A stretch of 64,000 nt of DNA from Emticicia aquatica (GTDB lineage: Bacteria > Bacteroidota > Bacteroidia > Cytophagales > Spirosomataceae): assembly GCF_923079645.1 (NCBI RefSeq), contig NZ_CAKLPY010000005.1:1-64000 (forward strand), given 5' to 3'. The notes beneath the pieces were generated by a model, which worked only from the letters and a program-made list of their open reading frames with translations, did no database searches and was not told where the DNA came from. The position numbers were made by a program, and so were the translations under genes. Of the stretch, positions 1 to 9,900 are shown piece after piece (position 1 is the first letter of the stretch; the number at the start of each line of letters is the position of its first letter).

Positions 1-733
1 CTGTGCTACTCGCCAAAGCTGTTCCTGTCAATCCTGCATTTGTGTACCATGCTAATGTTCCTGTTGAGCATGTTGCACTTAAAGTTGTACTACTTCCCGA
101 ACAGATGGTAGCTGGACTTGCGGTTGCTGCAGTTGGGGCTGTTGGAATAGCTGAAACCATATTATATGTTCCAACAAAATGATTTGTTCCAATGCCACCT
201 GCGTAGCCATCTACACCATAATAAGAACCAATATTCAGCGTACCATCACCTGCTGTTTGACCTGCAGATGGTAAAATATCCAAATTTCCCGAACAGATTC
301 CCGTCGCACTAAAACTAAATAATTCAACCTCAACACCAGATATATATGTTATTGACGTAAAGTCTCCTGATGGGGCAAACACAAAGAAATCTTTGCCTGT
401 TGGCGTTCCTGTAGCTTGATCAGCAACTGTTACACCAGCTGCTAATGCGGTAGTCACTAACGACCACGTTGATGCAGGAGTTACAGATGTAACAGTACCC
501 ATCGTTACAAGCCCCGCAGGAGCTGTAATCGTAATAGTTGAGCTACCATCCGTTTGATTTGCATTCGTTCCAGTTGGTGTAGAAGTTGGTTTTAGATAAA
601 CGTGATATTTATTATCTAAACTTTTATATTGTAAAGATAGCGTAATCGGCCCTTGTGCAAAGGAAAAAGCCGTACTTATAAACAACAACAGCCAGGTATA
701 GGATGCTATTTTAAAATAGTTTAATTGTTTCAT
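1..733 (-). CDS. Secreted cohesin-like/Ig-like surface protein, 3' end cut by window edge
   Basis: The frame opens at an ATG at 733 and stays open for 244 codons to the left edge, so the C-terminus is missing. It begins with a signal peptide (MKQLNYFKIASYTWLLLF.. ending near SFAQ). Residues about 27-165 form a beta-rich domain starting ITLSLQYKSLDNKYHVYL and containing GKDFFVFAPSGDF and VEVELFSFSA. I read this as a cohesin-like or Bacteroidota adhesin module. It is followed by PTAPTAATASPATICSGSSTT, the usual opening of an Ig-like repeat in Bacteroidota surface proteins. It is the last visible gene of the minus-strand surface cluster, 44 bases after the 553-residue gene. The protein encoded at 12171-13013 has a similar N-terminal layout. 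A sorting domain could lie beyond the edge. Function as an adhesin or scaffold is inferred. Confidence 0.75.
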   Translation of the reverse strand, partial: MKQLNYFKIASYTWLLLFISTAFSFAQGPITLSLQYKSLDNKYHVYLKPTSTPTGTNANQTDGSSTITITAPAGLVTMGTVTSVTPASTWSLVTTALAAGVTVADQATGTPTGKDFFVFAPSGDFTSITYISGVEVELFSFSATGICSGNLDILPSAGQTAGDGTLNIGSYYGVDGYAGGIGTNHFVGTYNMVSAIPTAPTAATASPATICSGSSTTLSATCSTGTLAWYTNAGLTGTALASST

Positions 734-777
734 GTTAGAAATTTTATTTTTCGTTTAAAAAATTGAAATAGCCTTCA

Positions 778-2439
778 CTAAGGCAGTTGTTGTTTGATTA
801 TATAAATTTTAAGACTTGATGTATTGAGTGGATGGTTTTTTACAATATTCAACACAAAATCGCTATCGGCATTTGTACCATTTGCAATGTACTTACCATC
901 CATATTTGTGTCACTGAGCAAGTATCCTTGTGCCGTAGCAAAAGCATTAGAACGACTACTATTACCGCTGGCATTGATAACTTCGCTTAATATTTTGCTT
1001 CTATCGCTGCTACTTCCTTGTGCAATTACTCTTGCATTCGGTACAGTACTGCCATTGACATCACTCTCTAAATTGGCATTCCCTGCCCAGAGATAATTTT
1101 TCCCTGAAATAGTGATTTGGGCATTCGTACCATAAGTGACAGTTGTAGGTAAAGTAAAATCAATAGCCGCAGGTGTGCCTGTTCCGCTCAATGCAACCGT
1201 TGATGCGGTCATTATACCCAAATGATTGCGATGCCTGACTGAAACATAATAACTTGCATCTGAAGCAGGAATACTCAAAACTGAAATCCCATCGGTATCC
1301 ACAATATCTCCGTCTCGTTGAATAAATGCTGCTTGGCGAGCAATAATTGCAGTTGCGTTTGATGCCGAACGCAATTCAACCAATACCCAATCAACAATTG
1401 CGTCGTTTCCTATTGTCGAAAAATTAGCCGTAACGGTATTTGCCGTAACTCCCGAAAATCCTAATAATGTATATGGTTCGATTGACGTTGGTAATAAGTT
1501 GGAATTTCCTGTATTAATTCCTGAGCGTAAATCATCTCTTAATAAACCATCCACATTGGCTAAAATTGGCGAAGAAACGCCTGTGCCCGCTCCTTGTAAA
1601 TATGCTTTTACATTTATTTTTACGAACGAATTAAGCGTACTTGCAAGCGTAAATGCTTTATAATTACCTGGAATAATTGGGAAATTACTGGTAATTGAAC
1701 CCGACGTAAGCGTACTATTACCTCCTAAAAATGACGTAATGTCGATTGTTGATGGAATAACTACCCACTGATTTAGTGTAACATCCCAACCAACAATAGA
1801 GAGTTTGGATAAAACGCCACCAGTAAGTGATGAAACAGCACTATTGGCATCGTAGCTTAATGAAATTTTTGTACTTGCAGTTCCGTCAATATCCCAATAT
1901 TCAACATTGTTAACAGTCGCTATATTTGCTGCTTTTGAGACTGTAGAAAATGGAGCTCCACTCGGTAAGACCGTATGATTGCCTCCTGCTAAACTTGTGG
2001 TAATAGCTACACTTGGGTCAGCTGCAAAATAACTTGCCGTCGTCAAATCGGTGATGTTAGTCATTCCTCCAATTTTTATTGGTCGATATTTGGCATTATC
2101 TCCAATCGGAAATATAAATGCTCCAGTAGCATATTTTCGCACATAACCATCTACAAAACCGTTATTTGACGCATTAATCCAAGATGAGCCATCAACAAAG
2201 CTAATTACACCATAGGGCAAAGTTCTTTCAGTACCGATAATTCCTGCCGTAAATGCACCACCACCATTTTGAAAATCGTGATTGCCAAAAATTGCCATTT
2301 CATCGCCTGAGCCAACAAACGTACCACCAAAACTTGCCGATTGTCCATAACCCTTGCTGCACAATCCTACAAAAAGTAAGATTATGAAGTAAGTGACATG
2401 ACGCTTTTGACGAAAAGTAAAATTTCCCATGTTTGACAT
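778..2439 (-). CDS. Secreted hemagglutinin-like surface protein (553 aa)
   Basis: The start has a clear signal peptide (hydrophobic YFIILLFVGLCSKGYGQ, residues about 17-33). The mature part is rich in Thr, Ser, Asn and Gly and looks beta-stranded. Near residue 280 it has KINVKAYLQGAG, then VDWVLVELRS and DGDIVDTDGISVLSIP. It ends in a segment with DTNMDGKYIANGTNADSDF and a final SLKIYIIKQQLP. The Asp/Asn-rich loops resemble dockerin-like calcium-binding turns seen in hemagglutinin-type proteins of Bacteroidota. It belongs to the co-directional minus-strand cluster of surface genes, 100 bases after the 256-residue TPR-like gene. No type IX secretion C-terminal domain was recognised. An extracellular adhesive or polysaccharide-contacting role is inference. 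Confidence 0.7.
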   Translation of the reverse strand: MSNMGNFTFRQKRHVTYFIILLFVGLCSKGYGQSASFGGTFVGSGDEMAIFGNHDFQNGGGAFTAGIIGTERTLPYGVISFVDGSSWINASNNGFVDGYVRKYATGAFIFPIGDNAKYRPIKIGGMTNITDLTTASYFAADPSVAITTSLAGGNHTVLPSGAPFSTVSKAANIATVNNVEYWDIDGTASTKISLSYDANSAVSSLTGGVLSKLSIVGWDVTLNQWVVIPSTIDITSFLGGNSTLTSGSITSNFPIIPGNYKAFTLASTLNSFVKINVKAYLQGAGTGVSSPILANVDGLLRDDLRSGINTGNSNLLPTSIEPYTLLGFSGVTANTVTANFSTIGNDAIVDWVLVELRSASNATAIIARQAAFIQRDGDIVDTDGISVLSIPASDASYYVSVRHRNHLGIMTASTVALSGTGTPAAIDFTLPTTVTYGTNAQITISGKNYLWAGNANLESDVNGSTVPNARVIAQGSSSDRSKILSEVINASGNSSRSNAFATAQGYLLSDTNMDGKYIANGTNADSDFVLNIVKNHPLNTSSLKIYIIKQQLP

Positions 2440-2539
2440 TAATTGTTTTCAAAGCAAGTTTTGATAGTTATTTGCTTAAAAAATATTCAAATAGTTGTAT
2501 TTATTAGTATCGGGCATTGCTAGTAATTCAAAACAAAAC

Positions 2540-3310
2540 TTATTTTTTAATATCTGCTTCAGCTTTAGTTGTATCTTCTTTTGGTGCTTTTAAAGCATCA
2601 ATTGAGGCCGTTGCTAATTCAAAAGTTTTATCAGACTCTAATGCTTTTTCAAAAGATTTAATCGCTTTTTCATTATTCTTAGCCAAATTATATGCAAGCC
2701 CTTGAACATAGTAAATGAATGATTTAACAGTTACTTCTTGTGTGCTCTGGCGGTCTTTTTTGGGAACTGCTATTTTCTCAGAATCTTTTATATCTTGCTT
2801 CAATAACTCTCCAATGGTTAATTCACATTCTGCTAGGCGTTGTAAACCAAGTTGCAACTGTATTAACTCAAGCCCATATCTGTATTTTTTGGTATTTAAA
2901 TAGAGTTTTTGATACATTTCTGCTGCTAAACTATTTATTTGCAGCTGACGTAATGCGGTAGCTTTTAATACTTGAAGTGATTCCTTTTCAGGGCTTTCTG
3001 TCAATAAAATACTAGCTAAATTATTACATTGGCCGTAGTAGCCTGCATTCAAGTAAGCTTCTGCAAGTGTATCTGCATAAGTTTTATATTTAACTGGCTC
3101 AGAAACAATCAAGTAATTTAAACTACTTATCACAGTGCCTACATCTCCATACATTTTTGCTTGTTTATATACCGCCAAATGTGGATTTTCCTTTATCATG
3201 GTTTTAGGTTTTGTTTTTACCATTTGTGCCATTAATAAATTACTCGTCAAAAAAATAATAGTGATTAAACTCAAATTTGTTCTTGTAATGTTTTTCATAA
3301 GGTTTTTCAA
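2540..3310 (-). CDS. Periplasmic TPR-like repeat protein (256 aa)
   Basis: A signal peptide (NLSLITIIFLTSNLLMAQ, ending near residue 29) precedes a helical protein. Several helix pairs look like tetratricopeptide repeats: AVYKQAKMYGDVGTVISSLN, YADTLAEAYLNAGYYGQ, QINSLAAEMYQKLYLNTKK and, most convincingly, YVQGLAYNLAKNNEKAIKSF followed by EKALESDKTFELA. The tail is Lys/Glu-rich. It sits between two surface-protein genes, with 21 bases to the gene upstream. It may help assemble or present the neighbouring secreted proteins. That role rests only on context; the TPR-like fold is the solid part. Confidence 0.72.
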   Translation of the reverse strand: MKNLMKNITRTNLSLITIIFLTSNLLMAQMVKTKPKTMIKENPHLAVYKQAKMYGDVGTVISSLNYLIVSEPVKYKTYADTLAEAYLNAGYYGQCNNLASILLTESPEKESLQVLKATALRQLQINSLAAEMYQKLYLNTKKYRYGLELIQLQLGLQRLAECELTIGELLKQDIKDSEKIAVPKKDRQSTQEVTVKSFIYYVQGLAYNLAKNNEKAIKSFEKALESDKTFELATASIDALKAPKEDTTKAEADIKK

Positions 3311-3331
3311 TAGATTGTTGTTTTTTTATTT

Positions 3332-4582
3332 TTATTGTATTCTGTACCAGTTTGTGCCATTACTAACTACCGTAATTGCTCCTTCAACAGCAGACAAACT
3401 ATATACAGCAGGTGTTGTTGAATTGTAAGCAATAATTGATGTAACCGAAATAGCCACAGTACCAGTATTCCGAATCATATATATTCGCCCAGAACAAGTA
3501 CTCGCAGTAGGTAAAGTGACGTTCGTACTTGAAAGAATTACTGAATTTGCTGTTGTTGCTCCTGTTGTTACGGCTATAGTACCATTCACATGTAAAATAC
3601 TGGTTGGCCCAGGAGATTGAACAGTTGAAGTAGAGACAATATTTGTTGGATTAGTATTTATTCCAACCTGCCCCGTTGACGTAATCTTCATACGCTCTAA
3701 AAAATTATTAACAGCTGATGTCGTGCGGAAGACCAAATCAATAGCATTTGCTCCTTGATTAACAGCGGCTAATTCTACCCCTCTTTCATTTATTGCATTG
3801 GTTGGTGAAAGCCTTATAGCTGCACCAGTACCAGAAGTTACTGCTGAACCTGCATTTACTTGAAGGTTCAAAAGTACCGTTTCTACACCTTCTGCTCCTC
3901 CATTGATATGAAGAAGATTTGTGGGAGTTTCCGTACCAATACCAACCTTACCATCTGATTGAACTCGAAACTTTTCGTTGGTTGAGTTCATCACCTGAAT
4001 TATCGGTTTGGTTGATGGAGTTACTTCATTAGATTGAATCTCAAGTCCATCAGATGGCATATAAATTCGATTATTTGCAGTGTTATTTCCTGCGGCGAAG
4101 GTCATCCCCGATGCCGTAGTTGATGGTTTCAAAATGAAATTGAACCCATTCTCTTCGATAGTTGTATGTTTTGTTAGTGAACCGCCTAATTCTATATTTT
4201 CTACATCCTTTATAAGACCATTACTCGCAAATATCTCTTCATTTCTGTTCCACTTCATACCATCTGAATAATATATACCTGCTGTCACATTATTAGGTGA
4301 TGTTCCTGCCGTAGCTGTATTGTACACAGTCATTCCAGCAGGGGCAGCAGCAGCAAAACTTGCTCCTACCAATGGCGATTGCGACGTTTTACTCGTAAGT
4401 GCAACCTTTGGCAGTAATAACCCTTGAATACCCGTACCCAAATCAAGTACCGCACTCGGTGTTTTTGTTCCAAAAGTAGTACCCGTTCCGAGTTTTATTC
4501 CAACTTGAGCGAAGCTGCTAAAGCCCCCAAATTGAAACAAAAAAACGACCAGAATGAGTAAGTAAAATTTATTTGCTTTCAT
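3332..4582 (-). CDS. Modular surface protein with GIGT..P and SDG-NW modules (416 aa)
   Basis: After a signal peptide (YLLILVVFLFQFGGFSSFAQ) comes a short N-terminal module, TPSAVLDLGTGIQGLLLPK, which resembles 'SA.LEL.S..KGFL.PR' in two neighbours. Next is GMTVYNTATAGT with GIYYSDGMKWNRN near residue 95-115. A fibre-like centre follows with KVGIGTETPTNLLHING and MKITSTGQVGINTNP. The C-terminal module (about residues 345-416) reads LPTASTCSGRIYMIRNTG and ends VVSNGTNWYRIQ. Such modules are known from Bacteroidota surface proteins and resemble phage tail-fibre ends. It is one of four proteins in this cluster sharing the C-terminal module. Adhesion or surface display is inferred. Confidence 0.72.
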   Translation of the reverse strand: MKANKFYLLILVVFLFQFGGFSSFAQVGIKLGTGTTFGTKTPSAVLDLGTGIQGLLLPKVALTSKTSQSPLVGASFAAAAPAGMTVYNTATAGTSPNNVTAGIYYSDGMKWNRNEEIFASNGLIKDVENIELGGSLTKHTTIEENGFNFILKPSTTASGMTFAAGNNTANNRIYMPSDGLEIQSNEVTPSTKPIIQVMNSTNEKFRVQSDGKVGIGTETPTNLLHINGGAEGVETVLLNLQVNAGSAVTSGTGAAIRLSPTNAINERGVELAAVNQGANAIDLVFRTTSAVNNFLERMKITSTGQVGINTNPTNIVSTSTVQSPGPTSILHVNGTIAVTTGATTANSVILSSTNVTLPTASTCSGRIYMIRNTGTVAISVTSIIAYNSTTPAVYSLSAVEGAITVVSNGTNWYRIQ

Positions 4583-4637
4583 ACGTTTAAAAAGAAAATT
4601 CTAATTCACAACAAGTTTTTTTAAGAATATACTTCGA

Positions 4638-5195
4638 CTACTTTAATCTATACCAATTTTTCCCATCACTATAAATCATCATCGTACCTTCTTTAGGTGT
4701 TAGGCTAATATTCTTCGCCGTGTCTTCGCCAAAATCAATTACTCCCAAAATTGAAAGTTTATTTATTTTGCTTGTATTTCTAATATAATAATACCGACCA
4801 GCTTCTTGAATCGCATTTGGTGGCATAAAATCACCTTCATCCAACAATAACACTGCATTGATAAGGCCTGGATTGGTGTTGGTATTCGAGAAACTTAATT
4901 TTTCGGACTTCGATATTACCCAACCAATGCCATCAAAAACATACACTCCTACCCCAATTGACGGATATGATAATGTTCCAGTTGTTGACGGGTTTGTATT
5001 ATATATTACCATCCCTCTCTCTGGCCCTAAACTCAGTAATTGTGCTGTGGTTGATGGCAAAGAAAACGTACGTATCTTTATCGCCTGCGTTTCATCTTGA
5101 GTCAATATCTCCTTATTTTTCGCTTGCCCAAAAGCACTCAACAAAGCCGAAAAATGTAAAATGATTAACATGGCTATTCTTATATTTTGGCTCAT
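4638..5195 (-). CDS. Short modular surface protein (185 aa)
   Basis: This is a compact relative of the neighbouring surface genes. A signal peptide (MLIILHFSALLSAFGQ) is followed by a shortened module reading ERGMVIYNTNPSTTGTLSYP and GVYVFDGIGWVISKSEKLSF. The C-terminal module contains AGRYYYIRNTSKINKLSI and ends MMIYSDGKNWYRLK. It lacks the central fibre part present in the 416-residue paralogue, so it looks like an N-module joined straight to a C-module. It lies 18 bases before the next gene of the same strand, so co-transcription is likely. Biochemical function is unknown. Confidence 0.68.
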   Translation of the reverse strand: MSQNIRIAMLIILHFSALLSAFGQAKNKEILTQDETQAIKIRTFSLPSTTAQLLSLGPERGMVIYNTNPSTTGTLSYPSIGVGVYVFDGIGWVISKSEKLSFSNTNTNPGLINAVLLLDEGDFMPPNAIQEAGRYYYIRNTSKINKLSILGVIDFGEDTAKNISLTPKEGTMMIYSDGKNWYRLK

Positions 5196-5213
5196 TTTTC
5201 CTATAAAGTTTTA

Positions 5214-5999
5214 TTAGTTTTGATTTATTACTCGCCAATCAGTACCATCGCTTTGAACAATAAATGTTCTTGGGTAATTCAGCGTAGAAATGCTTGTAGA
5301 AGCCGTTAATCTAATGGCTGGACTAATGGTGAGTATATTCGTTGACTCATCTATTTTACCAATCTTGAATACCTTTGCTGTATTGGCTGATGCCGATGGT
5401 AATGTGAGCGTTGAAGCCGCAGCAATATCAAACAGCACGGTATCATCATAATTTGATAATGAATAATCTGTCGTTTTGATTAAAATAGACGGAGAAATAT
5501 TACCCAATTTCAAATCTAAGATATTTGCCATGTGGCTCAATAAGCAGCTTTGTACTTTTACTGGCATATTAAATACCCATTGAGGTAAAAGTAAATTAGG
5601 TGTCGGGTCAAAAACCAACCCTGTGAGTCCTGTACTTGGAGCTGTTACCTCTGTTGACAATGCTCCAACTGGTTTTACATTTATGTTTAGTGTGCCTCCA
5701 AGATTTGAGCTATTAAATTGAGTTATCTGATACATCTTACATGCACCATCAATCAACATCATACCTGCGGTTACACTACTACCTCCAAATTTTCCACTGG
5801 GGTCACTGTATGTTCCTACGACTGTATATACTGCAGAAGTTGTATTAATTGTACCGCTTGAAAGTGTAGATGATGTAACCGCAAGTGTTGCTGCTAATCT
5901 AACTTGTGTTGCATCTCTGGACGAAGATGTAGCTCTTTGAGAATAGGTTGTTATGCTTAATCCAAAGCATAACAAAAACATGAAAATTATATTTTTCAT
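5214..5999 (-). CDS. Secreted modular surface protein (261 aa)
   Basis: A signal peptide (MKNIIFMFLLCFGLSITTYSQ) leads a 240-residue beta-rich protein. The middle has GGSSVTAGMMLIDGACKMYQ and NLLLPQWVFNMPVKVQSC, which I do not recognise. The C-terminal 75 residues contain LTLPSASANTAKVFKIGKI and end FIVQSDGTDWRVINQN. That is the same terminal module as in the 416-, 185- and 1305-residue neighbours. It is 36 bases downstream of the 288-residue gene and 18 bases upstream of the 185-residue gene, in one apparent operon. Surface location is inferred from the signal peptide and module. Confidence 0.67.
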   Translation of the reverse strand: MKNIIFMFLLCFGLSITTYSQRATSSSRDATQVRLAATLAVTSSTLSSGTINTTSAVYTVVGTYSDPSGKFGGSSVTAGMMLIDGACKMYQITQFNSSNLGGTLNINVKPVGALSTEVTAPSTGLTGLVFDPTPNLLLPQWVFNMPVKVQSCLLSHMANILDLKLGNISPSILIKTTDYSLSNYDDTVLFDIAAASTLTLPSASANTAKVFKIGKIDESTNILTISPAIRLTASTSISTLNYPRTFIVQSDGTDWRVINQN

Positions 6000-6035
6000 T
6001 TTTATTTATTTTTGTTAAATAGATTAAACAGTCAA

Positions 6036-6902
6036 TTAAAAATTCATCAGAACAATCCACTTATTACCTAATGTATTTGGATCCATTAACTGAATCCTAA
6101 CAGTATAATTATTACCTGATGGCGTACCCGCAAGCGTATATTGGCGAGGATAACCTGTACCATACGTATCCAAATACAAAGGTGTGCCTCCATCTAAAAA
6201 TACCTGAATTTGTGGTAAAATCGTGGTTGCATAGTTTGTAGCTATGGCTGTATTTGCAAATTGATACTTAATATTCAAAAAATTACTAGCTCCTGTTAAT
6301 CCATAACTTGAGGTTGTACCAGCATTAGCTGATAAATCATATAGTCTAACTGAGAGCAATTCTACGCCATTAGGAACTGAAAAAGTTACTAACTGATTAT
6401 TGACATCTACAGCCATCGTTACGCCTAAGCCTGTGGCTTTAATCATTGCTCCCGCCCCAGTTGAACTCCCAACCGAATAAGTAGCAATTCCAGATGCAGC
6501 ATCGCTCCAACTTAACCCTGTGGCAGTTCTTGACAAAATTTGCCCCGAAGTTCCTCCTGTTGGAAGCCCACCATATACCCAACCAGTTCCATCGAAATAG
6601 TATATTCCTGCTCCGTTTGCTGGATATGTAGCACTTCCCGAAATACCTGCATTGGTATTATAAACAGTCATTCCCACAACGGCCGTTTTGGTTGTGCTTG
6701 ACCCCATCTCTGCCGAAACTGTACTCCCCAACGATAATCTTGGGAGTAGCATTCCTCGATTGGTGCTTTCCATTTCTAGTATGGCTGATGGCGAAAGTGT
6801 TGTTGGGTTATTACCTATTTTTACTTGTGCCATAGTAACCGAACCACACACTACCACGAAAGCGAAGGATAATAACCCTTTATGAAATATATCTATCTTC
6901 AT
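6036..6902 (-). CDS. Secreted modular surface protein (288 aa)
   Basis: A signal peptide (LLSFAFVVVCGSVTMAQ) is followed by the N-terminal module VKIGNNPTTLSPSAILEME with RGMLLPRLSL. The second module reads VVGMTVYNTNAGISG and GIYYFDGTGWVYGG, followed by GGTSGQILSRTATGLSWSDA. The last 140 residues differ from the other paralogues. They have no SDG-NW ending and finish IQLMDPNTLGNKWIVLMNF, so the C-terminal module has been swapped. A hairpin at 6925-6947 separates it from the upstream 1305-residue gene, so it may be partly uncoupled from it. Function unknown; surface exposure inferred. Confidence 0.68.
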   Translation of the reverse strand: MKIDIFHKGLLSFAFVVVCGSVTMAQVKIGNNPTTLSPSAILEMESTNRGMLLPRLSLGSTVSAEMGSSTTKTAVVGMTVYNTNAGISGSATYPANGAGIYYFDGTGWVYGGLPTGGTSGQILSRTATGLSWSDAASGIATYSVGSSTGAGAMIKATGLGVTMAVDVNNQLVTFSVPNGVELLSVRLYDLSANAGTTSSYGLTGASNFLNIKYQFANTAIATNYATTILPQIQVFLDGGTPLYLDTYGTGYPRQYTLAGTPSGNNYTVRIQLMDPNTLGNKWIVLMNF

Positions 6903-6924
6903 GATTTTCTAAAAATTTTAAATT

Positions 6925-6947
6925 AGCCCTGCCATACTAGCAGGGCT
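6925..6947 (-). terminator. GC-rich hairpin between surface genes
   Basis: AGCCCTGC at 6925-6932 pairs perfectly with GCAGGGCT at 6940-6947 around a 7-base loop. It is far more GC-rich than its surroundings and sits in the 87-base gap after the 1305-residue gene. On the minus strand it is followed by an A/T-rich stretch without a long uninterrupted T run, so it may attenuate or stabilise mRNA rather than stop transcription fully. Confidence 0.5.
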
Positions 6948-6989
6948 TTGAAAAAACAGCTTTACCAAAAACTATATCAAAAACGCAGA

Positions 6990-9900
6990 TTAATCAATTA
7001 CCCACCAATTGTTTCCATCACTTTGGATTCTGATTGTCTTTACATAATTTAAAGAATTGATGATTGCAGTTTGAGTTACTTTTAAAAATGATGGTGTCCA
7101 AGTAGTTAAAGCCGCCGCTGAATTTGTCACAAATGAAACGGCATTTGATGTCTCATCTACTTTACGAATAACATATACACGACCCGCACATGATGCAGGA
7201 TAAGGGATTCTGACAACTGTACCAAACGTAGAAGATTGATTAGCTGCATTTACAAATAATGTATGATGTTCAGCTGTAAGCTCAAAAATGCTTCCATTAG
7301 GTGTACTAGGTGTAACTACCTCTGCTGTATTTGTTGTAGCGGTTGCGAAGTAGTTTGTAGACAATGATAATGAACCATTTACATCCAATGTTGATTTTGG
7401 TGCAGGCTTTGTTGAAGTGCCATATGACCCTATTGAAACAAAGCCGTTTGGCAATAATGCTATTTGGTTTGCATTTGTTGTTCCACTTCCACTCTGCAAC
7501 TCTAAAGTATCAAGAGAATTGAGTCGAACATTTGAATTAGAGTAACCCCTATCAATGTTTAATGAACTGAAAGAACTTAAAATGTTTACAGACTCACTTC
7601 CCGGATTGAGATTAGCTTGGAATACTCTCCCCGTTGAACCAGTAATTCCAAATGGTTTATCATGTAATGAATATAAATCCAAAGCTGAGGTTAATGTTGT
7701 ACCTCTTTGTAAAAAAGCAAAAGGACGGTCAGTACCAAAATGAATCAAAGTATCATTAGCTAATCCACTACCTTGAATATGTAATTTAGCTCGAGGAGCA
7801 GACGTACCGATACCGACATCACCATTTGCCGAAATTCTCATTCTTTCAGGGAAATTTACCGTAGATGTAGAACCTAAAGGAACAGTGTTAAATGCTATAC
7901 CCGTACCTTGATTCGTTGAAGTGAAGTTTTCCTCAGCAACGGCACTCATACTCATTACTGAAGTCGAAAATCCTGCTGTAGTAGATCCAGCAACTCTATA
8001 AGAGCCAATAACCTCTCCAAGTAATGATGCAGTTCCAGCTGCTCTGGCACTTCTAATACGTATATTACCCCCAGAATTTGCTGGACCTGCTCCAATATGG
8101 TCAACCTCAAAAGAAAAATCTGGACCGCTTGATGTTACACTTAACTTTGCACCTGATGTAGTCGTAGTTGCACCTACTACTGTCTTCGACTGGATTGCAG
8201 TAAGACCAGTAGTACCAGTAAATGTTAAATTATTTGCTCCCATCGCAACAGTTCTACTACCAGTCAAAGCACCATCTGCATTGTAAATGTTCGTTGAAGC
8301 TGGTAAAGGCTGCCATGTTGGAGCCGTTGTCGGACCAGTTGAAATAAGTGCTTGACCTGAAGTGCTACCAGTTCCGATTAATGCTGATGCGGGAATGGCA
8401 GGTAAGTCCGCTAAAGCTAATGCACGAAATGTTGGCATAGCAGCAGCAGTTCCAGAAGATGGGCCAGCCCAAACCAAATTAGGTGATTGAGTAGCCAAAC
8501 CTAAAGTCAAATTCCCTGACGATGTAATCGCAGCACCTGTTGTAAAAATATTTGGTACAGACAAGCCAACTGAAGCTACCGTACCAGTTGGAATCGCTTG
8601 TGTACTCAAATCACCAGAGGCATTAGCTACCACCATACGTGAGCCTGTACCAGCTAAATTATTAACCGTTATTAAGCCATTAGATGCAATTCTCATTCTT
8701 TCTGCAGCACCACCCGAGCCATCATAAGTACCAAAAGATAATGCCGTTTTTACGCTAACGGCATCTGTTTGTACAGCACTAATTCTAGCAGTATACCCAT
8801 AACCACCAAGAGATCCTTGCGTTCTGAAACCAATTGAGGCTTCATTACCCACCTTAGTAGTAGAGTCATTCATTATTGTCAGTGAAGGTATAGCATTACT
8901 ACCCGTTACGGCTGCTAATCTTCCAGCATGAGTTAAGGAAGGAGCGGCGATCGTACCCACAATTGTTTTACCAGTACCACTAAAAATTAGGTTATTTGTT
9001 GCTTGGCTCACTGTTCTTGAACCAGTCAATGTACCATCAGTTGTATAAATATTTTGTGAGTTGGCAGCCGATGGTGTAACCCATGTAGGAGTAGTACCTA
9101 CAACCTGTAGCACCTGTTTATCTGTACCAGTAACCAATTTTGTAACAGGTAGCGTACCACCAATATTTGCTAAACTAAGGTTTCCCTCATTTACATCTAC
9201 AGTGAATGCTTTTAAAGCAGCACCTAAAGGTGTTCCACCCAAAGCTACTTTGGGAGAACCCGCCGTTACGTCTGCTCCGCCTGTGATGCTTGATGCAGTA
9301 GGTGCGGTCATTGATAATGCACCCGACGCTGATACTGCTAAACCATTACCAGCAGTTACTGATGAGACAGGTGAAACGCTACTTGCGGCACGGTACACCA
9401 ATCGCCCAGTATTACTAATCACCAAAATTGAATCGTTGAGGGCAAGCGTAGCACTTTCTGCTGTTTTGGCTTGTATGCCCGTCAATGATAACGTATTGGT
9501 AGCGGTAGTACCGATGGTGGTAGGGATGAGTAAATTACCGCCTAATGTTACCTTGCCACCCAATTCGCTTACACCATTTTCTGCAGTTACTCCTGCTCCA
9601 ACCAAAGAAGTAATTGATGCTCTTTTAATGACCCCACCACCTGCACTCAAATATACAAGTACTGAGTCATTAACAGTTGGCGTAATAGCTTGTAAACCAA
9701 CCAATTTCAAAGGGTTAGTTTCCACAACACTCAATTTGCTGGTTGGGTTAGTAGTTCCAATACCAACGTTGCCTGTACCTGTAAACGACAAATTGAATGT
9801 TGATTGTGCAACGGTTGTAGCTTTACTTAATGTACCACCTAATTGTACCACACCCCCTGATTCGTTTAAACCATTTGATGCAGTTACTCCTGCTCCAACC